8,631 bases of DNA from Phycisphaerales bacterium (GTDB lineage Bacteria > Planctomycetota > Phycisphaerae > Phycisphaerales > UBA1924): contig JAGVLZ010000326.1 in the NCBI GenBank assembly GCA_020054055.1, positions 1-8,631 of the forward strand, written 5' to 3'. The notes below the pieces were generated by a model, which had not been told where the DNA came from, made no database searches, and saw only the letters and a list, made by a program, of their open reading frames with translations. Both the position numbers and the translations under genes were made by a program. Positions 1-4,505 of this stretch are shown here, one piece after another (the first letter of the stretch is position 1; the number at the start of each line of letters is the position of its first letter).

Positions 1-1
1 C

Positions 2-298
2 ATGTTCACGCTGAGCACCGAGCGCCCGGCGCTGACGTATCAATGGCGGCGCGACGGCGTGGTGCTCGTGAACGGTGATGCGATCGCCGGCGCGGAGACG
101 GCGACGCTCTCCATCGCCGCGACGTTCGAGGATATCGGCGCGTACGACTGCGTCGTCGCCGATGCCAACGGCGAAACGACCTCGGAGGACGCGGTGCTCG
201 CGGTGCGGCAATGCAAAGATGATGCGGACGGCAACGGCGTGCGGAACTTCGCGGATATCACGGCGGTGCTTCGGAGTTACGGGCTGTCGTGCGAGTGA
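2..298 (+). CDS. C-terminal part of a secreted protein with an Ig-like domain and a dockerin-like tail (5'-truncated)
   Basis: Only the last 98 residues are visible and the gene begins left of the window. The ATG at position 2 falls inside the Ig fold, so it is unlikely to be the true start. Residues about 1-69 fit an immunoglobulin-like (I-set type) domain: the YQW tryptophan at residue 15, a TLSI strand near 35-38, and the DxGxYxC signature with its cysteine at residue 50. After a very short linker comes a single dockerin-like EF-hand repeat (C71 to C97). Its loop residues D74, D76, N78, G79 and D85 are arranged as in calcium-binding loops, followed by ITAVLRSYG and a final C. Ig-like modules of this kind usually mediate adhesion or spacing in surface proteins. 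The catalytic or binding part, if any, is not visible. An extracytoplasmic location is inferred from the domains, not from a visible signal peptide. Confidence 0.75.
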   Translation: MFTLSTERPALTYQWRRDGVVLVNGDAIAGAETATLSIAATFEDIGAYDCVVADANGETTSEDAVLAVRQCKDDADGNGVRNFADITAVLRSYGLSCE

Positions 299-379
299 CG
301 GTCGGGGCTGTTTTTCGGATCCAAAAAACGTTGATCCCGAATGATTCCGGGGTGTTTCCTGACGATTCCCGAGTAATAA

Positions 380-408
380 AACGTCGGCCCCATCGAGTGT
401 GCTAGACT
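380..408 (+). promoter_or_regulatory. Probable metK promoter (extended -10)
   Basis: TAGACT at 403-408 is preceded by TG at 400-401, which gives the extended -10 form TGnTAGACT. The best-spaced -35 region (about 380-385) is a poor match to TTGACA, so recognition would rely on the extended -10. Transcription would start near 415, leaving a leader of about 70 bases before metK. The same TAG-type hexamer appears upstream of the genes starting at 2747 (TAGAAT) and 4506 (TAGTAT). This is predicted from pattern only. Confidence 0.35.
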
Positions 409-422
409 CGTCTTCCAGCCTG

Positions 423-444
423 TTCATCCGATTATCCGGATGAA
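423..444 (+). promoter_or_regulatory. Perfect hairpin in the metK leader
   Basis: TTCATCCG at 423-430 and its exact complement CGGATGAA at 437-444 form an 8-bp stem with a 6-base loop. It lies just downstream of the predicted transcription start and 40 bases before the metK start codon. A second small palindrome, TGGTT-G-AACCA, follows at 445-455. The pair could be an mRNA structure or an operator controlling metK. I could not match it to a known SAM or SAH riboswitch class by eye. There is no T-tract after the stem, so it is not a simple intrinsic terminator. Confidence 0.4.
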
Positions 445-474
445 TGGTTGAACCAGCCCGCCAACCCTGATTTC

Positions 475-478
475 GGAG
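475..478 (+). promoter_or_regulatory. Ribosome binding site of metK
   Basis: GGAG is separated by 6 bases from the ATG at 485. It supports this start for metK. Confidence 0.6.
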
Positions 479-484
479 CGTCTC

Positions 485-1657
485 ATGCCGAACTACCTGT
501 TCACCTCGGAATCCGTCTCGATGGGCCACCCTGACAAGGTGGCGGACGCGATTTCGGATGCCGTGTTGGATGCGATGCTCGCGGGCGACCCCCGGAGTCG
601 CGTGGCCTGCGAGACGCTCGTCTCGACGGGCATGGCGGTGGTGTCGGGCGAGGTGACGACGAACACCTATGTGGACATCGATCAGACGGTGCGCGACACG
701 ATCGAGAAGATCGGGTACACGGACGCCGACATGCGCTTCGACTACAAGTCGTGCGCGGTGCTGATCACGCTAAAGAAGCAGTCGGCCGACATCGCGATGG
801 GGGTGGATAAGGATGGCGCGGGGGACCAGGGGATGATGTTCGGGTATGCGTGTCGGGAGACGGAACAACTGGAACACGGCACCTACATGCCGCTGCCCAT
901 CTTCCTTGCGCACCGCCTCGTCGAGAAACAGGCGCTGTGCCGGCAGCAGGGCGTCTTCCCCGGCCTGCGCCCTGATGCGAAGAGCCAGGTGACGGTCGAG
1001 TACGACGAGAAGAACAACCCGGTGAAGGTGGATACCGTTGTCCTCAGCACCCAGCACCACCCGATGTACAACGGCGGGAAGCAGGAAGACCTGCGCCACC
1101 TCGTCCGCGAGCACATCATCAAGCCGACGCTGGGGGCGAAGTGGTGGCACGACGGGATCAAGTGCCACATCAATCCCACGGGCCAGTTCGAGATCGGCGG
1201 GCCGCACGGCGATTGCGGCCTGACGGGACGAAAAATCATCGTCGATACCTACGGCGGGATGGGGCGCCACGGCGGCGGCGCCTTCAGCGGGAAGGACCCG
1301 ACCAAGGTCGATCGCTCGGCCGCGTACATGGCCCGCTACATCGCGAAGAACGTCGTGAGCGCCGGCCTCGCCGACCGCGTCGAGATCCAGTTGAGTTACG
1401 CCATCGGCGTCGCCGACCCGACTTCGGTGCACATCAACTCGTTCGGGACGCACAAGGTCGATCCGGTGAAGATCGAGAAGGCGATCCGCGAAGTCTTCCG
1501 CCTGACGCCGAAGGGGATCATCGAGAGCCTCGCGCTCCGCAAGCCCATCTACTCCGCCACCGCATCGCACGGCCACTTCGGCCGCCGCCCCGAAGGCGAC
1601 CTCTTCACCTGGGAGAAGACGGACAAGGCGGAGGGGCTGAAGAAGATGTGCGGCTAA
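485..1657 (+). CDS. metK: S-adenosylmethionine synthetase (methionine adenosyltransferase)
   Basis: This cytoplasmic enzyme makes S-adenosylmethionine from methionine and ATP, releasing phosphate and diphosphate. It supplies methyl groups for methylation and polyamine synthesis. The protein has 390 residues, within the usual size for bacterial MetK (about 380-400), and looks complete. Family motifs are intact: GHPDK at residues 14-18 (the histidine and aspartate of the ATP and metal site), E43 in the following strand, the signature GAGDQGMMFGYA at 111-122, GLTGRK at 245-250, and the phosphate-binding glycine loop GGGAFSGKD at 263-271 continuing into KVDRSAAY (274-281). The ATG at 485 is supported by GGAG at 475-478 with a 6-base spacer and by the family-typical N-terminus (YLFTSESVSMGHPDK). 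It stands alone: the upstream gene is a secreted-protein end and the downstream gene converges on it. The leader carries a promoter-like extended -10 and a hairpin. Long open frames on the opposite strand are codon-usage shadows. Confidence 0.98.
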   Translation: MPNYLFTSESVSMGHPDKVADAISDAVLDAMLAGDPRSRVACETLVSTGMAVVSGEVTTNTYVDIDQTVRDTIEKIGYTDADMRFDYKSCAVLITLKKQSADIAMGVDKDGAGDQGMMFGYACRETEQLEHGTYMPLPIFLAHRLVEKQALCRQQGVFPGLRPDAKSQVTVEYDEKNNPVKVDTVVLSTQHHPMYNGGKQEDLRHLVREHIIKPTLGAKWWHDGIKCHINPTGQFEIGGPHGDCGLTGRKIIVDTYGGMGRHGGGAFSGKDPTKVDRSAAYMARYIAKNVVSAGLADRVEIQLSYAIGVADPTSVHINSFGTHKVDPVKIEKAIREVFRLTPKGIIESLALRKPIYSATASHGHFGRRPEGDLFTWEKTDKAEGLKKMCG

Positions 1658-1696
1658 AACTTCCGCTGGCGCGGGAAATGCAAATGCCTTTGCTTG

Positions 1697-1711
1697 CAGC
1701 CCGGAGGGCTG
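1697..1711. repeat. Hairpin 1 of the palindrome cluster
   Basis: CAGCCC (1697-1702) pairs with GGGCTG (1706-1711) across the 3-base loop GGA. It is the first of five stems in the convergent gap after metK. Confidence 0.5.
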
Positions 1712-1722
1712 ACAGTCAATAG

Positions 1723-1757
1723 CCGGGGGTTAGCGAGTCTTCGAGCGTAACCCCCGG
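1723..1757. repeat. Hairpin 2 of the palindrome cluster, strongest stem
   Basis: CCGGGGGTTA (1723-1732) is exactly complementary to TAACCCCCGG (1748-1757). The 10-bp GC-rich stem encloses a 15-base loop that can itself pair weakly. From memory, very similar C/G-run palindromes recur in planctomycete intergenic DNA, which suggests a dispersed repeat family. I cannot search for copies here. Confidence 0.6.
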
Positions 1758-1781
1758 AAAACAGCCCCAAAAACATCTTCC

Positions 1782-1800
1782 GGCATCCCGACGGGATGCC
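1782..1800. repeat. Hairpin 3 of the palindrome cluster
   Basis: GGCATCCCG (1782-1790) and CGGGATGCC (1792-1800) are exact complements around a single central A. As a hairpin this gives an 8-bp stem with loop GAC. The tight loop resembles REP-type elements. Confidence 0.6.
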
Positions 1801-1834
1801 ACACCACGCACAGAGCGCGTCGTTCCAAGCCGCG

Positions 1835-1921
1835 CGTGCCACCGATCCGCCGTACGCGGCGAATCGGTGTCTTCGTGGTAGCGGAGAAGCACCGATTTCG
1901 CTGCGCGGAATCGGTGGCACG
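1835..1921. repeat. Paired hairpins 4 and 5 enclosed by 12-bp inverted ends
   Basis: Two related hairpins lie side by side. Hairpin 4 pairs CACCGATCCGCCG (1840-1852) with CGGCGAATCGGTG (1857-1869) around TACG, with one wobble. Hairpin 5 pairs CACCGATTTCGC (1890-1901) with GCGGAATCGGTG (1905-1916) around TGC, with one wobble. The whole unit is bounded by perfect 12-bp inverted ends, CGTGCCACCGAT (1835-1846) and ATCGGTGGCACG (1910-1921), so it can also fold as one large cruciform. Two related palindromes in one unit is the layout of bacterial interspersed mosaic (BIME-like) elements. No REP-associated tyrosine transposase gene lies in the window. Confidence 0.6.
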
Positions 1922-1961
1922 GGGGCCGCCAATTAATGCCACCCGCCAAATACCCCCACCA

Positions 1962-2747
1962 TCAGCGGCAATGCAGTCCCCAGTTCTCTAGAACCTTCGT
2001 GATGTCGGCGAAGTTCACTTCGGAGTCAGCGTTGGCATCACCGGGACACGGAGCCGGAGGCACCGGTTCAGTAGGTGGTATCGAAGCCGTGAGATCGATT
2101 CTCATTTCCGCCGCGTCGAACCCGAATGGCTCCGTCGTTGCTACGGCCTCCGTGTGGCACCGGATAACATACGACCCTTCGGGCAACTCCACACTTGCCG
2201 ATTGACTCACGGCACCGTTCGCGTCGTCAATGCGGCTGTACTCGTACCATACGGCTCCATCGACGGACTCGACGGTGACTCGTCCATACGCCGTGCCATC
2301 GTAAACCGCGTAGTAAACCTCGGTGGAAAGCGTCAGGTTGCAGGTCCAGCCACTTGGTCCCACGATGAAGGGAACAAGGACCGTTGAGCTTGCTTCACCC
2401 GAGGTCGGTTCCACCGGTCCGGCCCATTCCGGGCTACGCTCACACGGGAGAAGGTAGACATACGACTCCAACGCCAGATACACCTCGCCCAAGGCCGGTG
2501 TTAAGCACGCGAACTGACTCGCAATCCCCTCTACGAGCGAGGCGTTCGTCAGCAAGCAGTATTCAGGCCGTGAATAGTAACTCTCACAGTTTTTGTTTGC
2601 TTCCGCATGCACCTCGATGACGGGAATTTGTCCTCGACGGAGAACAACCGATTTGGACCCGTATAGCACGGGGTTTGTGGTCCCCATGACAGAACAAGTG
2701 CAAACAGCGAACACTGCTGCGACTGGCAGAACTTGACAGCGGTTCAT
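1962..2747 (-). CDS. Secreted protein of unknown function with a dockerin-like tail
   Basis: The protein has 261 residues. The N-terminus is a typical signal peptide: MNRC, a hydrophobic core (VLPVAAVFAVCTCSVMG), then T-rich sequence, with cleavage likely near residue 22-25. The mature part is rich in beta-forming residues, and a stretch around residues 170-200 (ending ELPEGSYVIRCHTEA) reads like a beta-sandwich domain. I do not recognise a catalytic motif. A proline-rich linker (PPTEPVPPAP) leads to one EF-hand-like repeat, C234 to C260, with loop residues D237, N239, D241 and D248. The usual loop glycine is replaced by S242. Export is well supported and the function is unknown. The start is set by ATG with AAGGAGA upstream (spacer about 6). 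The gene converges on metK across the hairpin region and diverges from the gene at 3171. Its GC is slightly lower than metK in hand-counted lines. Confidence 0.8.
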   Translation of the reverse strand: MNRCQVLPVAAVFAVCTCSVMGTTNPVLYGSKSVVLRRGQIPVIEVHAEANKNCESYYSRPEYCLLTNASLVEGIASQFACLTPALGEVYLALESYVYLLPCERSPEWAGPVEPTSGEASSTVLVPFIVGPSGWTCNLTLSTEVYYAVYDGTAYGRVTVESVDGAVWYEYSRIDDANGAVSQSASVELPEGSYVIRCHTEAVATTEPFGFDAAEMRIDLTASIPPTEPVPPAPCPGDANADSEVNFADITKVLENWGLHCR

Positions 2748-2753
2748 GGTGGT

Positions 2754-2760
2754 TCTCCTT
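2754..2760 (-). promoter_or_regulatory. Ribosome binding site of the secreted-protein gene
   Basis: Read on the minus strand, AAGGAGA lies 6 bases upstream of the ATG at 2747. It is the clearest Shine-Dalgarno sequence in the window and fixes this start. Confidence 0.7.
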
Positions 2761-2817
2761 GCAGCAAGGGGCTCACGAATCGCCCGACGAACGCGTCCAA
2801 GGGTGGCGTCGCCTCAC

Positions 2818-2847
2818 ATTCTAACCGAGTCAATTGCTGGTGGCCAA
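2818..2847 (-). promoter_or_regulatory. Probable promoter of the secreted-protein gene
   Basis: On the minus strand TAGAAT (2823-2818) is 5 of 6 to the -10 consensus. TTGGCC (2847-2842) lies 18 bases further upstream as a possible -35 (4 of 6). Transcription would start near 2810, giving a leader of about 60 bases. This is a pattern match only. Confidence 0.4.
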
Positions 2848-3170
2848 TCCACGCAACCTGAATCCTGCGGCTTTCCAATACCGTTCCACAATGAGGGGAT
2901 TCAGTCGAACCAACCCGACCTCGTCCTCTTTACTTGGTTCGTCGTCGACTCAATCGCTAGGGCGGAGTTCGGGTCCGACGAAATGTCCAGTAGTTGGCTC
3001 GCTTGCACGTCCGCCTTTAGCCGCAAAGGGAGTGGTACTGTTAGACTCAAGTTGTTGCCTCTTGCCCAGATTGACATCAATGCAGGCACAGTCAGCTTCC
3101 AAAAAACTAGAGTGGGTTGCGCATCTGATGGAATCGGTACCGTTCGGATAATGACTGTCGAAGGGGCGCA

Positions 3171-3728
3171 GTGATGGCAAAGGAGAGCAAAAGAATGAAC
3201 GGCGAAGACATTGTGATGCGCGCGCGGAAGGAAAAGGGAGACTTTGGACTCAAGTGCCGAAAGTTCGTTGGAGCCGTTGCTGCGGAGATCCTGAAGGACG
3301 CTCTGGCGAATGAAGACATTCCCACTTCTCCGCGAGATGTCTTTGTGCAAGGGGTTCCGATCGAGATCGACATTCTCGTTCCGCGGAAGGGAGCAAAACC
3401 GTCGCTGGGACTTCTTTACACGCAGGCTCAAGTCGCGGCCGCTCTCGAAGTAAAGAACAGCGGCTCGTATGGGAAAAATGCGCTCGAAAAGATGAAAGAA
3501 AACTTCAAGCAGATGCAAAAAGCCGGCATCCCTTGCGCATACGTTTCGTTCGAGGAGAGAAAATCCTACAAGTGGAGAGCGACCCCAGATCGAATCGGCG
3601 CGCCATGTTTCACCCTTGCTTGGCACAAGGACACAAATGGTGATCTTGAGCCGACTGAAGACTGGCAGCATCTCCTGAAGTTCCTTCATGAATGTCTGAA
3701 TGGAAAGAACTCTGAGCGGCAAGGGTGA
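3171..3728 (+). CDS. PD-(D/E)XK nuclease-like protein, orphan
   Basis: This soluble protein has up to 185 residues and is rich in lysine and glutamate. The core resembles the PD-(D/E)XK nuclease fold in order: a helix with E39 (residues about 30-46), a strand carrying EIDILV with the metal-binding acid D67, a strand ending in LEVKNSG with E93 and K95 (the ExK pair), a long amphipathic helix (102-118), and a buried strand PCAYVSF (121-127). It could cut DNA or RNA as a restriction-like or repair enzyme, but no methylase, helicase or specificity partner is adjacent. The target is unknown. Start choice is uncertain: GTG 3171 is the longest, ATG 3174 follows AAGGGG (3161-3166), and ATG 3195 has the best Shine-Dalgarno (AAAGGAG, 3179-3185). 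GC is about 50%, unlike the core genes, which suggests transfer. The opposite-strand frame at 2901-3722 is codon-aligned antisense and is not called. Confidence 0.75.
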   Translation: MMAKESKRMNGEDIVMRARKEKGDFGLKCRKFVGAVAAEILKDALANEDIPTSPRDVFVQGVPIEIDILVPRKGAKPSLGLLYTQAQVAAALEVKNSGSYGKNALEKMKENFKQMQKAGIPCAYVSFEERKSYKWRATPDRIGAPCFTLAWHKDTNGDLEPTEDWQHLLKFLHECLNGKNSERQG

Positions 3729-3806
3729 GATATGGCTGGTGGCCTGTCAATCCTCCGCTGCCATGGCGGGGGGAACGCGCGACGAAGTCCGTCTCCACGG
3801 GTGTCC

Positions 3807-3832
3807 CGGTCGAACGGTCCGCCGTTCGACCG
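3807..3832. repeat. Perfect 11-bp hairpin
   Basis: CGGTCGAACGG (3807-3817) and CCGTTCGACCG (3822-3832) are exact complements around the tetraloop TCCG. The stem is long for chance and lies 78 bases after the stop of the nuclease-like gene. No T-tract follows, so it reads as a palindromic repeat and not as a standard terminator. Confidence 0.6.
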
Positions 3833-3869
3833 TGCTTCTCCCTCCTACCGGCACTTCGACCTGACTCAC

Positions 3870-3892
3870 GGCGGGTGGCCTGCCCACTCGCC
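3870..3892. repeat. Imperfect 9-bp hairpin
   Basis: GGCGGGTGG (3870-3878) pairs with CCACTCGCC (3884-3892) at 8 of 9 positions around the loop CCTGC. It is the middle member of the second hairpin cluster. Confidence 0.45.
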
Positions 3893-3914
3893 CTTGTTCT
3901 CATCCCTCGGGTGG

Positions 3915-3940
3915 CATGTTTGCTGCTCGGAGCAAACATG
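3915..3940. repeat. Perfect 10-bp hairpin
   Basis: CATGTTTGCT (3915-3924) and AGCAAACATG (3931-3940) are exact complements around the 6-base loop GCTCGG. The stem is AT-richer than its surroundings, which makes a chance match in GC-rich DNA less likely. Confidence 0.6.
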
Positions 3941-4490
3941 GTCTTCCCGGCGAGACGCTGGCGGTGGCGTGTCCGCCCTCCCTCAGCGGGAAAAATGTCA
4001 CCGCATCAACACCCCTTGTGCGCTCATCTCGCGTCGGTGCGACGAACCTCGCTTGCCTCGCCACAACTCCGCCGTAGTGTTCTCTCAGACACCCTCGCGC
4101 GGGAACCAAGAGCCGGATCCACTCTCATGGCCATCACAGCGCGCACCGCGTCCGACCCGAACAATCGTGTCCCCACAACGCGCATCAGGGAGGATGCCCC
4201 GAAAGCGCACGAGCCCCCGACACGACATCATCACTCCCCACAAGTGGTGGTGCCGTGCGGAAGCGCGCCACGCGCGCCTCGAGATGTGCCACTGCGATCA
4301 ACAGCGCGCAGGCGCGCGCAGAAGCGAGCAATTCAGCGCGCAAGATGTCCGTCTCAACCCCGTTCCATTCGCTGCAATCAGCGATTTCGCGCACAAATCA
4401 TGCCGATGCGCGCGCAGCGCTCGAACACTCCACAAAGTCGAAACATCGATTCCGCGCGGTTTTAGGGGAATCCCGAACAATCGGATCGGC

Positions 4491-4496
4491 TAGTAT
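4491..4496 (+). promoter_or_regulatory. Probable desaturase promoter (-10), implying a leaderless mRNA
   Basis: TAGTAT, in the context GGCTAGTATTC, ends 9 bases before the ATG at 4506. A start of transcription 6-8 bases after the hexamer would fall at about 4502-4505, leaving almost no leader. There is no Shine-Dalgarno before this ATG, which fits leaderless translation. No clear -35 is seen. The GCTAG core is shared with the metK promoter. Confidence 0.4.
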
Positions 4497-4505
4497 TCAG
4501 TCTCC

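Larger units (their letters stand above)
1658..1961. other. Intergenic region between converging genes, hairpin-rich
   Basis: These 304 bases separate the stops of metK (+) and the gene at 1962-2747 (-). I see no gene. About two thirds of the region is taken up by five successive inverted repeats, listed separately. A gap between convergent genes is the classic location for REP-type palindromic elements. None of the stems is followed by a clear T-tract in either direction, so a conventional intrinsic terminator for either gene is not evident, although the stems could still stop transcription or protect 3' ends. Confidence 0.7.
2748..3170. other. 423-base divergent region of reduced GC, no convincing gene
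   Basis: The region lies between divergent genes. Apart from the minus-strand promoter and Shine-Dalgarno near 2754-2847, I see no recognisable element. A + strand frame is open from 2746 to 3174 (142 codons) and its TGA overlaps the GTG/ATG start of the next gene in the arrangement GTGATG. It has no recognisable domain and no good start codon with a ribosome site, and its ATG at 2746 sits inside the divergent gene's start. It could be a decayed or novel small gene, but I do not call it. Hand-counted lines here are about 48-53% GC, lower than metK. GATAAT at 3147-3152 is a possible -10 for the downstream gene, without a well-placed -35. Confidence 0.5.
3729..4505. other. 777-base region without a supported gene
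   Basis: The left part (about 3800-3945) holds three strong inverted repeats, listed separately. The right part (about 4135-4460) is A/C-rich on the plus strand and contains repeated GCGCGCA-type heptamers. Two overlapping + strand frames stay open here (3725-4465 and 3732-4493). Their products are arginine-, proline- and serine-rich with no domain, and they run straight through the hairpins, as expected of GC-rich non-coding DNA. I saw no tRNA, tmRNA, RNase P RNA or SRP RNA signature on either strand. The last 20 bases carry the desaturase promoter. Confidence 0.6.

Noticed and set aside
314..341. Hairpin after the first gene (TTCGGATC with GATCCCGAA) as a terminator
   Set aside because: The stem has a bulge and an 11-base loop, and no T-tract follows. 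It is too weak to call as a terminator.
403..484. Known SAM or SAH riboswitch upstream of metK
   Set aside because: No conserved core of the classes I know was recognisable and the leader is short. It is kept only as an unassigned structured leader.
770..1576. Long open frame on the minus strand inside metK (268 codons), plus others in the same gene
   Set aside because: It lies wholly antisense to an unmistakable metK. It is a product of the strong GC bias at third codon positions and has no domain or ribosome site.
1697..1921. CRISPR array
   Set aside because: The stems differ in sequence and length, spacing is irregular, and there are no cas genes.
2901..3722. 273-codon minus-strand frame opposite the nuclease-like gene
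   Set aside because: It is codon-aligned antisense to the plus-strand frame, which has a clear nuclease-like core and ribosome sites. The minus product has no recognisable domain.
4185..4394. Minus-strand frame of 69 codons with a helix-like middle (ELLASARACALLIAVAHLEARVARF)
   Set aside because: It has a GTG start without a Shine-Dalgarno, is short, and lies in repetitive GCGCGC-rich DNA. It is somewhat protein-like but cannot be supported without homologues.
3725..4493. Two overlapping plus-strand frames of about 250 codons
   Set aside because: Both are R/P/S-rich with no domain and run through perfect hairpins. Neither starts with a convincing ribosome site.
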